Shown here one piece after another: positions 37,701-50,010 of a stretch of 64,000 nucleotides of DNA (positions are counted from its first letter, which is position 1; each line of letters opens with the position of its first letter). The DNA is from Whalleya microplaca. Taxonomy: Eukaryota > Ascomycota > Sordariomycetes > Xylariales > Xylariaceae. The stretch lies in assembly GCA_022497155.1 (NCBI GenBank), contig MU385789.1:62001-126000 (forward strand), in the 5' to 3' direction. The notes beneath the pieces were generated by a model. It saw only the letters and a list, made by a program, of their open reading frames with translations, was not told where the DNA came from and did no database searches. The translations under genes were made by a program, and so were the position numbers.

Positions 37701-38640
37701 ATCTTAAATAACCCCCGGTTCCTTATATTAATAACATTTATATATTTACGCAACCCTATAGCTACTAACGTTAAAAAAAAAAAGTAGCTTTTACTTTTTT
37801 TTAATCGTTATATTAATAAAAACTTATATTACTTTTTCGTTTAATTTTATAAATACTTATAATAATAAAAAAGCTCGGGCTATTTTTAATCGATTACGCC
37901 AAGTTTAGGTCTAATAAAATAGCATAGCTCCTACTTGTATTAAACTTATTCAAACAGTACAATAATAAAATAAGTTTAATTGCGGCTTTTAAGTAGCTTA
38001 TTTAATTTTTTGCTTTTTTCGCTTCTCTATTATATTTTTTCGCCTCTATAAAAATCTTTATTCTATTAACGAAAAACGAGAAATAAAAAGCTAAATTACA
38101 AAAATAAAGCAAATAATAATTTATAAAATTATTAATTAACCCGATAGCTTTAATAAACTAAAACGAGAGCCCGAACTTAAGCTTACCCCTGCCCCTAGCT
38201 TATTTTAATCGAAAAAGATATCCCGATATTAGCCTAAACTATATAAAGCTTATATAAGTCTTTTAAACCTTAATTAATATTAATTTCTCCTAAAAGAACG
38301 ACGAAAAGCTATTTATCGAAATAGGAAAGCCTATATTTTATATAAATAAGTAAAAAATAAATTTACCGCGTTAAAAAAACAATTATAGCTTATTTTTTTT
38401 ATAGGATAAAATAATTAGGCAAACTATAAAAAACGTATAGCTATTATTAATCGATAAAAAACTTCTTTTTTTATTAAGCCTAATCGATCGGAACGTATAA
38501 GACGATATAAGTTTATTAGAAAGCATATAAAACTAAATAAAAAAAAGGGTAATTAAACTTAAGGCGAGAGCTTTTAAGAAATAAATAAGGTAAATATTTT
38601 CCGCGTTTATATTAATTAATTAGATTTTTTTATAATAAAA
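34750..38640 (+). pseudogene. X copy B, 3' accessory region, unidentified protein(s)
   Basis: About 3.9 kb lie between the pol terminus and the 3' LTR and are conserved in copies A and C. Same-strand frames are recoverable apart from RIP stops. One around 36000-36500 includes NGRPKTQKK at 36034 (GRP core like an AT-hook, also present in C) and LD*RYYNKRFNS. Another around 36990-37650 is very basic at first (PKKRKNKHKNRNKNKK), then has a D(F/S)(G/S) step near 37251 and a long conserved tail. The two stretches are in different frames, so there may be two products or an indel. I recognise no family; an env-like or captured gene is possible but unproven. Confidence 0.5.
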
Positions 38641-38666
38641 ATATTTATAACAAAATCTAAAAAAGA

Positions 38667-38894
38667 TATTATAGGATTAATATACCGTAATATATATATA
38701 TCGCTTGTCTTTTTCTTTTACTCTTAAATAAAACATATATAGCTTAAACAGCCTCGTCGCCGACAATAGACACATCTCTCCTTTCGATTAATCGCCGTTA
38801 TAAATAACTCTTTTATTTCGTCGCCTTAATTACTTCCGATTAGCTAAAGCTATAAAGTAGCACCTCCTTTACCCTAACACCCTGTCCCAAGACA
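38667..38894 (+). repeat. 3' LTR of X copy B (228 bp)
   Basis: It starts TATTATAGGATTAATATACC (TG read as TA) and ends CACCCTGTCCCAAGACA. It is followed by ATAT and the continuation of copy A. Confidence 0.9.
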
Positions 38895-41800
38895 ATATAT
38901 AACTTAATTTCGTTTTTTTATAATATTTTTTTATAATATAATATTATATATTATATTATTTATTTAAATTTCTTTTTAATAGTTTTCTATAATAAGTTTA
39001 ATAAATAATTATTAAATAATAAGGCTCGTATTTAATCGCTATTTTAAAGTATTTTATTAATAGTAATTTCTATCCGTTTACCGATTTATTTTAAGCTTAA
39101 GTTATTTTAAACTATATTTCTAAATTTCGTTAGGTTTATTATTGCCGTAATATTTTAAAGCTTTTATTTACTATCGACTTAATTTTTAATATCGGCAGTT
39201 ATTAGTTTTTTAAAAAATTAACGATATCGATTAAAGTTTGCTTAGCTAATTTATTATATATAAGGGATATTACAATTTTAATACCTCCGAAAAATATCGA
39301 AACTATTAATAAGCCTTTTTTAAAATAAATTATTATACGCGATTAAAAAATAAAATTAAAGCCGAAAAATAACGGGAATATAGCTTTAAAATTTCTAACT
39401 ATATAAATCGGTAACGGCAAATTATAACTTGCTAATTATATAAGTCTTTCGATTAAACTAAAGCTTTTAATTTTATTATTTACTAATATATTAAAGCCGG
39501 ATTATATAATTTTAATTTTTTATATAAATATTTAATATTTAAAAACATATAATTACGTAATAATACTTAACTAAATACCCGTATTAATAACTGTAATAAT
39601 TAAATTCTTATATTTTTTAAAGCTAATCCTTATAGTTAATTAAGGCAATAGTTAGATATATATTTTAATATCCCGGATAAATACCGGCAGAAATGCTATA
39701 ATAATTTAGGTAGCGTTACCGGATATTATAAATATATTATTAATCGATATATTTATAAGGCTATTTTAAAATTTATTAGGCGTAAAAATTAGCTATAATA
39801 TACTTAATATAAAATTAAATTAAAATTGCTATCTTTATTGCCACTAATTAATTATTTCGGCTAAAAAAATATAAATCGTTTTATAAAACTTTCGACCTAT
39901 TTTACTTACTTTATCGAATAAGTATTAAAATAATATTTTATTAAATCCCGTATAATATTTAATTAAATTATCTTATAAAATTTTAAATCTTTTTACCGTA
40001 TTTTTAGAGAACCTTTTTTTTTAATATTTTAAAATTAAAGCTAAAATTAATTAATTAGATATAATACTCTCTAGCTTATTAGTTTAAATTTATTTCGGTA
40101 TTTTTAAAACCGTTAAAAATAGAAAGTTTAACTTTAGTAACATTTTATTAATTGTTTTTTTTTATAAATATATTACTGTCTATATTTTTATGCTTTTTTA
40201 ATATTAAAACGTTAATTTTATTTTTACTTTTATATTAAAACGGCTTAATTATTATTTTATATATAAAATTCCCGCTTTTATTAATAATTAGTTCTTTTTA
40301 AAAGTAATTTTATAAGTTTATAAGTTCGTAAAAAGTATTATTTTTTAAGTTTTTTATTTTAATATTATTAACTTTTAAATCTGTAACTAATATTATTTCT
40401 AGGTTGCGATTTTATAAATTAGCCGTTAATCGAATAAAATTATAGTTTTATTTAAACTTTATATTTTTTTCGATTTTATTATATTTATAAAAATAATAAT
40501 AAGCTAATTTCCGAATTTAAATACCGCATATCTTTATTTTATATAAAAATTATAGGCAAGCTTAAATAATACTTTTTTTATTTGTTTTGCCTTCGGTAAT
40601 TATATATTTAAAAAATATAATATTTTTAATTTCGGAAATAGCTTAAAAACCTCCGATAAAATATCCCTTAAGTTAATTATTATATTATATTATATTATTG
40701 CGGCTTAATAACGCTATTAGGGAGTAAATAATAGAGAAATAGCTTAATTTTCCGTAAAAAAAACAGGTATCTTAATTATACCCTTAAACTAATGTCGGTT
40801 ATAATATATATCGACTGTTTTAATTTTATCGGCTATTATATTTTTTATATTTTCTTTTTTTATTTAAAGATTTAGCGCGATAAATATTAAAAAATATATC
40901 TTTTGCTTTACGTTTTTAAGTATTTTATTAAATAAAGGTTTCTTTTTATAGGGCGTAATATTTTAATTTTAATAATATCAATCGAAATTTCTTTATAAAT
41001 ATAATAAAATTTTTGTTAGCTTTAAGTTATATAATAGATATTTATTTTATAAATTTAATTAGGTCTTTTATTTTATTTAATTAAAAAAATAAAATCTTTT
41101 TTTTAAAATAATTTTAGATTACTTTAGGTTTATTAATAGTAAACGGAACTAAACCGAATATTAATAATTAACCGATTTATTTTTATATAGTCGATCGGGC
41201 AAAACCCGTTAGATATTACGGCTATTATAGTTTATTAAGCCGACTATAATATCCGCCTATATATATATAACGTTCTAAGCTTTTTTGTAATTTAGTTCGA
41301 AAAGCTTATTATATAATTTCGAATAAAACTATATAATTCGTTTAATAATTTTTTAATCGATTTTTTACTATAAACTACTAACGAAAATAGCGTTTTATTT
41401 TTTAATCTTCCTTTATTTCCGGACGTCCTTTACCCGAACCGAGTAATCTAAAATATAATAATAAATTTCTATCGGTTTAAATAATTTATCACCTTTTTTT
41501 AATTTTTTTAACCGTTTTATAAAGGTTTTTATTTATTTTAAGTTACCAATTTTAAAATATCGTTTTAAAACTATCTTTGCCTTTTTTTAAATAGTAATAC
41601 TTTTTAGTAAAGTTTCGATCTGTTGCTTATTAATCTGGTTATTTATTTAATATAGCATTTCCCTAATTTTAATATTATTTTTTAAACCGTATCTATCGAA
41701 TATATACGTTATATTTTCGATTTGATTTATAACATTATTCTTATTAAATAAAAGCTATAAGTAGCTTTAAAAATCTAATAATATAGCCGTTACTATAAAC

Positions 41801-42836
41801 CTAATTTTTCTAGTTATAGTAAATCGTTTTTAATCGGAAGCTATATTTTAATCCGTAAGTTTTTTATCGACTTATATGTCTTTTATTATATTAAGAGATA
41901 AAGTCTTTTAGCTAGTTATTTTTAATTAAGTATTTTAATTATATAATACTAAATTTCTCTTATTTTAATAGTGCCTTTAATTAGTAATAAAGTTAATAAT
42001 CTTTTAATTATTAATTAATCGGAAGGACTTTTTTTTAGCTATATTTAATATAATTTAAGATATTTTATTATTTAATTGTCTTAATTTTTTAGTTATGCTT
42101 AATTTTAAGGAAATATATTCTATTTTTTTTAATTATATTAGGTTGTAAGTTTTAAATACTTTAAATATAAAATTATAACTATCCCTTAAAACGCCAATAA
42201 TAGCCTTAAAAGTTAGGAGACTTTTAAAAAAAATCTCGATAATAAATTGCTAACTTAACTATTATATTACATTAATTAATTAATCGCGTAATAAAATTAC
42301 TTATAGGCCAATTAAAAACTCGGATATTATTTTTATTATCTATATTCTATTTTAGTTTACCCTATAAATCTAAACTATAGTACATTTTTATATATTATTT
42401 GCTATATATTTTATAATTTTCCAATTTTTCCTAATCTTTTATACTACTAATCTTTTCGTATTTAACTTGCTTTATTAAAACTTATGCTTTTTTATATCTT
42501 TATATTACTATATTTTTTATATTTTTTATACTCTATATTCTTTATATCTTTATATTTTTATATTACTAACTTATTAATATATATTATAAGTTTTTTATAG
42601 GTTTTTTTATTAATTTATTTATTTTCAGCATTACTTTTTTATTTTAAATAATCGTTTACTATTAGTTTTTTTTTTAGTTAGTGCTTCTTTTTTATAGATT
42701 CGGTTAGTTTAATAGTTTTAAAGGTTTTACTAAAATCCTTCTCTTTTAGTCCTATTTTACTACTGCCTCCATTTAGACTATTCTTCTCGATTAATTAAAA
42801 AGGCGAAGAAATTAAAGCCTATCCGGAAAAGCAAAA
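38895..42836 (-). pseudogene. X copy A, protease and gag half with leader
   Basis: This continues copy A after the B insertion. The protease-type block lies about 39500-39200, aligned to the open frame in C. Gag lies about 42050-41100, reading NYNS.NI..V.PDRLYKNKSVN near 41170-41240. The leader lies at 42770-42836. All on the minus strand, all with RIP stops. It is colinear with 27623-31560 of B. Confidence 0.72.
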
Positions 42837-43067
42837 TATTTTAAGAGAGGGTATTAAAATAAAAAAAGTACTACTTTATAGCTTAGCTAATCGGAAGTAA
42901 TTAAAGCGACGAAATAAAAAAGTCACTTATAACAGTAATTAATCGAAAGAAAAAATGTATCTATTTTCGGCGATAAAGCTATTTTTAGCTGTATATGTTC
43001 TATCTAAAAGTAAAAAAAAAAAAAAACAAGCGATATATATATGCTACGGCACACTAGCCCCATAACA
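42837..43067 (-). repeat. 5' LTR of X copy A (231 bp)
   Basis: On the minus strand it starts TGTTATGGGGCTAGTGTGCC. The inner end is strongly RIP-mutated. ATAT follows at 43068-43071. Confidence 0.88.
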
Positions 43068-45640
43068 ATATATATTAAATTATTTCTAAAATTTAAAAAT
43101 AAATTCGCTCGGATTAAATTCTATAAAATAATTAAGAAATAATTAAATAATAATTAGCTAATAAAATAATTTACGTTTAATTAATAAATAATTATTAATA
43201 ATTTATTATTATTAATATAAAATATATAATAATAAATATATATTTTAACTTATTATATAATATTAATAAATATTATATATATCGAAAAAATATATATTAT
43301 TTTTTATAGCTAATTAGTTTAAGTTAATTTTATATATTTATATAAGCTAATAAAAGCTATTATAAGTTCGGTTAAATTAGCGTTATATGTTATTTTATAA
43401 CTAATTATAGCGTAATTTTTATTATAAAGATTTTAATATAATTTATATAATTTTTTAAAATAATTTACTGCCGATCGATATATTTAATTATTACTATCCG
43501 ATAGTTTGAAAGTTTTTTGCCAGTTTTTAAAATAATCGGAAAATAAAATGTCGGTTCTTTTTAATAATAAATATAATAAAAAAGATATATATATAAAGTT
43601 CTAATTATTAATAAATAATAATTAAACATATTTAAAGATTTTATTTCATTTTAATCTTAAACTTTTATATAAATAATAAAGCTATATTAGCAGACGATTT
43701 AAAAAATCGGTAAATTTACCTTTCGTTATTATCTTTTTTAGGATTTCTAACGCTTTATTTAAATACCGATTAATATATATACCTTTAATATAATAAAAGT
43801 ATTTCCGGTAATATTTTGCTAATATTTTATATCCCGACATTATATATAATATATAATTTTTATTAAAAGCCCCGAAATTATTAGTTATTTAAATAAAATA
43901 TTTCGAATAATTAATTAAATATTACATAAAAGTTAGACTGTCCGGCAGCAGTTTATATTTATACTTTACTAATAAAAAATCCCGTTAAAATTTTTTTTTA
44001 ATAATAGGCTATAGTTATATCGCTTAAATTAAAAAAAAGCAGGGGAATTTTAATAATATTTATAATCTTGAATAAACTTTAGGGAATATTTTAATTTTAA
44101 TCTCCCGTTATCGATTAATTCTTATTAAATATTAGCGAAATAATATTATTTTTTTAAACTTTTTTAAACCTAAAAAGCTAATATATAAAATTAAAAAATT
44201 AATTAATTATTTTATAATTATTTCATTTTAATATACTAATTAAACTATAATTTCTATCGGATAATTACTAAAATTAAAACTTTATTAGAATAATTTCTAA
44301 CCGGATTATAATTGTGCTTTATTTTTTAATATAAAAGTATATTTAATTTTATAAGCTATAAAAAAATCTCGAAATAATACCTAAAATAAATAAAAAATAT
44401 ATAAGAAATAATAAATATATCTATATTATAAAAAGTTATTATTATTTCGTTTTAACTAAATCCGGGCGATATCGGCTTTAAACCTAAATTTATTATTTAT
44501 TATAATAATACGGAATTTATATAAAAGCTTTAGTTTTTTAAGCTGTTTATATAAATTTTAGGTATTAAATTTATTAGTTTTATCCTCAATAAATTATACG
44601 TTAACTAATAAATATCGAATTTTCTAATCGTAATTAACCTAATAAATAATTACCTTTTAAAAACCCTAAATTAAGCCTAATATAATTTATATATCAACTA
44701 AAACTAATATATAAGCTATTTTAGAAATATTATCTAACGTATTTTTTATTATAATGTCGAAATATTTTTAAAAATATTTACGTATTATTTTTAAATCCGG
44801 GGCCTAAAAATTTAAGTTATATTATTTTATAAATAAAGGAAAATATTTATTCCGTAAAACATTATATAAAAAATATTACGAAATCTAAAAATAAATTAAA
44901 AAAATATCCGAAATATTAAATATATTTAATAAAATACGTTTTTAAAAATATATTAATTTAAATATAATTATTTTATAATTATTTTATTATTAGTATATAA
45001 TAAAGATATATTTTAATTATTTTCGGCATTTAACTGCTAATAATTCGATTACGCTATTATATTTTATTAGTATATATTTTCGAATCGAAATATTTAGTTA
45101 TACTATTTGTTTTATTACTAAATAAAAAAGCTAAATATAACAATAGCTAATTATATTTAAAATATTAAATAAATAGTTTATTAAATTTCCGGTTATAAAT
45201 TTAATTAAATAATTTCTAGCAATTAAACTTTCGGCCCGAAATATTAAATATTATTAATGTTTTTTTTAATTTCCTTTTGTTAGTTATATTTATATTTTTA
45301 TAAAACTAGCGTTATTACCGCAACTATTTAATTTATTTAGGTTTAACTATTTCCCGAAATATAAAATAATATATTCCCGAAAATTTAATTATTTTAAAAC
45401 CTGTTTATAGTATTTATTTTTACTAAAATAGCGATTTTATTTTAGAATATAATATAAAACATAAAATTCGATTATATTATAAAAAATTATCGGAACTATT
45501 ATTTTATAAGTTTATATTAAAATTATTAAATTATTTATTATTAAAGTTATAATCTCAAAAATTATTATATAATAAATTATTATTGTTTTAACCTTCGGAT
45601 CCTAATAATTTAATATTTATTTAAAACTATAATTTATTAC
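43068..45640. other. Right part of region H, RIP-eroded and unidentified
   Basis: This is the continuation of 18519-20089 across copy A. It is extremely AT-rich with scattered CG. On the minus strand around 44740-44300 a longish stretch with RIP-type stops suggests an old transposon coding region, but no motif is recognisable. I see no LTR or terminal inverted repeat that would bound it with certainty. Confidence 0.4.
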
Positions 45641-45672
45641 TTTTTATTGGAATAACGCTTAGTTTAGCCGTG

Positions 45673-45805
45673 CGATTAGGGGTAGCTAACTAAGCTACCC
45701 TAGCGCGAAAAGATTTTCATATTTTCTTTATACAAGGAATTCTTTCACTTTTTTTTATATATAAAATAATATATAGCAATATAGTTTTATTATAACCCCT
45801 AATCG
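45673..45805. repeat. Short inverted repeat unit, possibly MITE-like
   Basis: CGATTAGGGGT (45673-45683) is exactly inverted as ACCCCTAATCG (45795-45805), with an inner hairpin GGTAGCT/AGCTACC at 45681-45699. The surrounding 45640-45830 is less AT-rich and keeps CA/TG, unlike its flanks. No clear target duplication was found. It may equally be a surviving end of a larger DNA transposon. Confidence 0.35.
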
Positions 45806-46279
45806 TTTCCACGATACTTACACTATAATATAAAGCCCATTTAATACTTTTTTTATAATTAATTAAATTATTGTAATTAAATATTTTTATTATATAATAT
45901 TATAATAAAATAATTCGATTAAAAATAATAAAAATCTAAGGTATATATAATTATTACTTTTATAAATAAAATAATTAATATAATATTTTAAAATAGCCTT
46001 ATTAATATAACGTTAATTTAATAAAGCTATTAGCGTTTTATTAGATATTATTTAACCGAGCTATTTAATTTAAATATTTTTTATGCCTAATAAATTTCGA
46101 ATTTTTTCTTTTTTTCCCTAATTTTAATTAAAATGTCTTTAATATTATTAATTTAAAAAAATTTTTCTCGCAATCTAATAATATAAAATATATTCTTTTC
46201 CCGTACATTCCGTAACTTTAAAAATTACGATAATTTTCGAAACGAACCAAACTAAATTAACAAAAACGGAAATAGTAAA
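45806..46279. other. AT-rich spacer
   Basis: I see no gene, repeat family or RNA here beyond RIP-like AT-rich sequence leading into the eroded frame at 46280. Confidence 0.4.
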
Positions 46280-46702
46280 ATGGTCGAATTACCGGCAGGT
46301 CTAAAATCTATAAGTTAATTAACCTTATAATAAATAATTAATTAAAATTCGGTTAGTTTTGCGACTAAATATACCCGGAACTTTTACTTTAATACGTTAC
46401 GCCGATTTATAACAGTAATAAAAAAATAACCGGAACACCCGGGTTAAAAAATACGTCGTTTAAGTAAATTAGCCCTTATATATTATAATAAACGTTATAA
46501 AAAACGATTAGAAAATATAATATTACCTAATTATTTTAATAGCTATATTATAAAAAATCCGGAAATATTAAAAAATAACGGCTTTATTACTTCCAAAATA
46601 ACTTTTTTAGCGATTAGTTCGAGAAATAACCCTAAAAAAAGTCCGGGGCGTATTTCGTATATAAAAGAATACACTAAAAGTTATTTAAAAAGCTACTAAA
46701 TC
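46280..46702 (+). pseudogene. RIP-eroded unidentified frame
   Basis: An ATG at 46280 opens a plus-strand frame of about 140 codons beginning MVELPAGLKSIS. It is interrupted only by TAA codons of the kind made from CAA by RIP. It has basic stretches (YYNKRYKKRLEN, SSRNNPKKSPGR). It may extend past 46702, since the terminal TAA could also be a RIP product. I do not recognise it. It could be a transposon gene or a host gene caught by RIP spreading from the neighbouring repeats. I1 lies 370 bp downstream. Confidence 0.4.
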
Positions 46703-47069
46703 ATTTTTAATTACTTTATTCGGATATAGCAACTTATATACTATATATATTAATCGATATATAATATAAATAAAAGATATTTTCTTTATAAAAGAAATTT
46801 ATAAATGTTAAAATATTAAAATAAATTAACTTTAATATTATATATTAGATTTAGCCCTATTATTTTCGAAATAAAACTTTTAATATTAATAAATAGCTTT
46901 TTATAAATTATTATTTCGTTAATATTTTATATTAATATATAAATAGCTTAAAATATACAATAAATTAATTATTATTATAATATTATATAATTATTAATAT
47001 TTAAAATAATTTATTATATAATATAAACCGAAAATATTAAAAAACTAATATTTAAATATAATATAATTA
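46703..47069. other. AT-rich spacer before I1
   Basis: Very low G+C; nothing recognisable. It ends with ATAATTA (47063-47069), the presumed target duplication of I1. Confidence 0.4.
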
Positions 47070-47314
47070 TGACGGCTTAAGGAAAAAGGTAGCGCGTATT
47101 AAGTAATAGGTATATATTACTGTAAAATAATAAGGTGAGGAATAAAAAATTAGCTAATTACTATATAACAATTTAACCTAAGAAAACCTCCTTACCTGCT
47201 TATTTAATTTAGCTAACTAATCGAGAGGTTGTTAGGGAGATTATGTATAAAGGGCCTAGGGTATACTGTAGTTTATAAGGCTTTATAATACCCCATAAAG
47301 CTTATATTATAATA
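47070..47314 (-). repeat. 3' LTR of I1 (245 bp)
   Basis: On the minus strand it starts TATTATAATATAAGC (TGTT in other copies) and ends CCTTAAGCCGTCA. It is more RIP-mutated than the 5' LTR. Confidence 0.83.
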
Positions 47315-47519
47315 TTACTCTCTTAAATCTACTATATATAGTAGTTAATAATAGCTAGCTTATAGTATATCTGGTATATATAGGGATTAACTTAATTATT
47401 ATTATCCCTAAAAAGTGATTTTTTGATTTTATTTAACCCTTATGTTTTAGTTTATATAAATTGTATAAAACCTGATATTAGTATTAAGTAAATTTGTTAA
47501 AATTTTAAAAATCGAGTCT

Positions 47520-48560
47520 TTTAAAAGGATTTTATTAATCTACTGTAGTCTTTTATAACTATTTAATATTAATTATTATAATTAATTGCTATAATAGCTA
47601 TTACTGCTATTATATATTAGCTATTATTACTTATTTATTTTCCTGATTTTTTATTTTTTGCTATAAGCCTTAAGGTATTATATAATATCGGAATCGGTAT
47701 AATTTTATAGTATTTTATATAATAGTTATATAATAGTAGGTGTTAGGCTATAATAAAGATATTAAATACGCTTAGAGGTCGGATATATTAGAGATCGCGT
47801 TTGGAGTGTCCTAATATATTAAATTTTACTGGAGAATGTACTAGATTAGCAATCGATCGGATATTAGATAAGACTAACGGATAATGCTATTACCGGATTA
47901 ATATTTATAATTATTAATTAATAAGGCCGTAAGATTTTTCTTATAGTATTAAATATTAAAGGAGGTTGTCGGATCGAGCTGTTAAATAGCTCGATAGTAA
48001 TTAGTCGGCATTTTAAATATGTAGTTTTAAAGCTACTAACGAAAGTTAAGGTATAAAATGTATATAATTTGTAAGGAAATTTAACGGATTATATTTAAGC
48101 CGGATAAATTATTGCGAATGTTTAATGGCAGGCGTTTATTTATTTCGGAGGGTAACTAATTTAGACGTTTTTAAAGTAAGATTTATATATAAATAGTAAG
48201 GGATTATTATTACGCGGGAGTAGCTATCGGTTTTATATAAAGTTTCGGCGCTAAAAGAAAGGGAAACGGCTCTAACGTTAAATTATAGTGGTAATTTTAT
48301 ATAAAGTTTATTATTAGCGAATAAAGATTACGTTATTGCGATTAAGTGTTAGAATTAATATATAAGGGAATAAGGAAAAGATAACTTGCTATAATTAATT
48401 TTTAAAATCGAGTTAAAAAATTAAATCCGCTATATTTAAATATAATATCGGAACGAAAAAGGTATTTAAAAAACGAGGTCGGCAAGGATAACAGGCGTAA
48501 TTTAGCACTAAATAGCTAAATACTGTTATATATGTTTAATTTAACGAGGTCCGATAGAAT
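47520..48560 (-). pseudogene. I1 cargo frame, unidentified
   Basis: On the minus strand one stretch of roughly 340 codons can be followed with only RIP-type stops. It includes FKYLFRSDIIFKYSGF, PSEINKRLPLNIRNN, FKMPTNYYRAI and SNISDL. It is Leu, Ile and Asn rich and shows no CCHC knuckle or protease motif. The corresponding place in I2 holds a gag-like frame, to which this one shows no resemblance by eye. I do not recognise it. It may be a distinct gag lineage or captured sequence. Start and stop are not determinable. Confidence 0.4.
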
Positions 48561-48924
48561 ATAAGTAGGTGGCGGGTAATTAATCGATTATGCCGATGCT
48601 GTCTTTTAATATTAAACTTTTTAACGAACTGTATACTTTTTAAAGCTAAGCTACTAGTGCGTATAATACATTTAAACGAGGTATTAATAAAAGTGAGGTT
48701 ATTATTATTAACGAGTGACTAATTAATTATACCGGCGCTAAAGGTGTAATAAGTAATTAATTAATTATATTATAAGTTGTTAATAGTAGGTAATTAATCG
48801 ATTATACCGATCGAAAAAAAAAAGGTGTAATAAGTAACTAATTAATTATATTAAAAAAAAGAGCGCTAAATTAATTTAATAGCGGAATTAATTGAATTTA
48901 GCGTTAAAGGACCTTATTATTATA

Positions 48925-49169
48925 TAATAGCTTAAGGAAAGAGGTGGCGCGTGTTAAGTAATAAGTATATATTACTATAAAATAATAAGGTAAGGAGTAA
49001 AAGGTTAGCTAATTGCTATGTGACAGCCTGACTTAGAAAAACCTCCTCACCTGTTTATCTAATTTAACTAACTAATCGAGAGGTTATTAGGGAGGTTATA
49101 TATAAAGGGCCTAAGGTGTGTTATAGCTTATAAGGCCTTATAGCACCCTATAAGGCTTATGCCGTGACA
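48925..49169 (-). repeat. 5' LTR of I1 (245 bp)
   Basis: On the minus strand it starts TGTCACGGCATAAGCC. It is followed by ATAATTA at 49170-49176. Confidence 0.83.
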
Positions 49170-49176
49170 ATAATTA

Positions 49177-49990
49177 ATATTTTAAAACTTTAAATTAATT
49201 TATATATAATAATATTTTAATATTATAAATTTAATTTAATAAAAATTTTATATTTAAATTATATATAAATTTAAAACGTTGATATATTTCATTATATAAT
49301 ATATAATATAATATAAATAAATATAATGATTAATATTAATATTAATATTATTTAAATATATAATTATATATAAATTTTATTTTTTAATATTTATTTTAAT
49401 ATTTTATTATTATTATAATAAAAATTAAATTATATTAAATTATTTAATATTTATTTAAATATATAATTATATTTTAAGTTTTTTATATTATAAATATTTA
49501 AATATTTAATTTTAATATTTTTAAAAAAAACTTTATATATATAATTAATATATATAACTTTTTACGTTTTATATATTAAAAAATAATATTTATTTTATAT
49601 TAAAATTTTAATATAATTAAATATTTATATATTAAATTTTTAATATATTTAATAAAGTTTATATAATTTTAAATTAATAATAATAATATTATATTTATTT
49701 TAATAAATTAATAAATTAAAATATATAATTTAATTATTTTAATATATATAATTAATTTTTATATATTTATATAATTAATTTTTTAAAGTGCTTTTTTTTT
49801 TGTATAATTGATTTTTTAAAGTGCTTTTTCCTTTTATATATAATTGATTTTTTAAAATGCTTTTTCCCTTTTATTAAAATGCCCCACTTTTTTAAATCAT
49901 TTATTTAATTTTACCTTACTTATTATACCCCCTTTTATTATACCTTTTACTATATATTATATATTATATAATTTAATTAATTTTCGCTAT
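49177..49990. other. Near-pure A/T desert
   Basis: For about 600 bp (49180-49780) G and C are almost absent, including CpG, so this is more extreme than the RIP-mutated transposons nearby. Nothing coding is visible. Three short tandem units follow at 49774-49880. Confidence 0.6.
49774..49880. repeat. Short tandem repeat, 3 units of about 31-36 bp
   Basis: Units beginning TAATTGATTTTTTAAAGTGC occur at 49774, 49805 and 49841, each followed by a T-rich stretch with TTTTTCCCTTTT. Confidence 0.7.
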
Positions 49991-50010
49991 AATTATTATA
50001 CTTATTATAT

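Larger units (their letters stand above)
27395..38894 (+). mobile_element. Ty3/Gypsy family X, copy B, complete (11.5 kb)
   Basis: Reference copy for the family. It has 228-bp LTRs (27395-27622 and 38667-38894), ATAT on both sides, leader at 27623-27690, gag, protease, RT, RNase H, integrase, and then about 3.9 kb of extra 3' sequence. Plus orientation inside minus-strand copy A makes large inverted repeats. The RT-RH-IN order and motifs place it in Ty3/Gypsy; no chromodomain was seen after the integrase. The overall length is large for a Gypsy element because of the 3' region. It is RIP-dead throughout. Confidence 0.9.
20090..43067 (-). mobile_element. Ty3/Gypsy family X, copy A, split by copy B
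   Basis: This is a complete minus-strand X element: 3' LTR 20090-20319 and 5' LTR 42837-43067, with ATAT at 20086-20089 and 43068-43071. It is interrupted at 27394/38895 by the opposite-strand copy B, with ATAT at both junctions (27391-27394 and 38895-38898). Removing B rejoins the element: the sequence across the site then matches the uninterrupted copy C near 61700. Its own length without B is about 11.5 kb. It is RIP-dead. Confidence 0.9.
47070..49169 (-). mobile_element. Non-autonomous LTR element I1 (2.1 kb)
   Basis: LTRs of 245 bp (47070-47314 as 3' LTR and 48925-49169 as 5' LTR) flank 1.6 kb. ATAATTA occurs at 47063-47069 and 49170-49176. The LTRs, about 125 bp after the 5' LTR and about 245 bp before the 3' LTR match I2 (59153-61517). 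The middle does not match I2 by eye. No RT, integrase or protease motif was found, so it depends on another element. It is inserted in AT-rich DNA, not in a recognised element. Confidence 0.82.

Noticed and set aside
49774..49880. CRISPR-like spaced repeats
   Set aside because: Three AT-rich tandem units with similar spacers, in a fungal repeat context.
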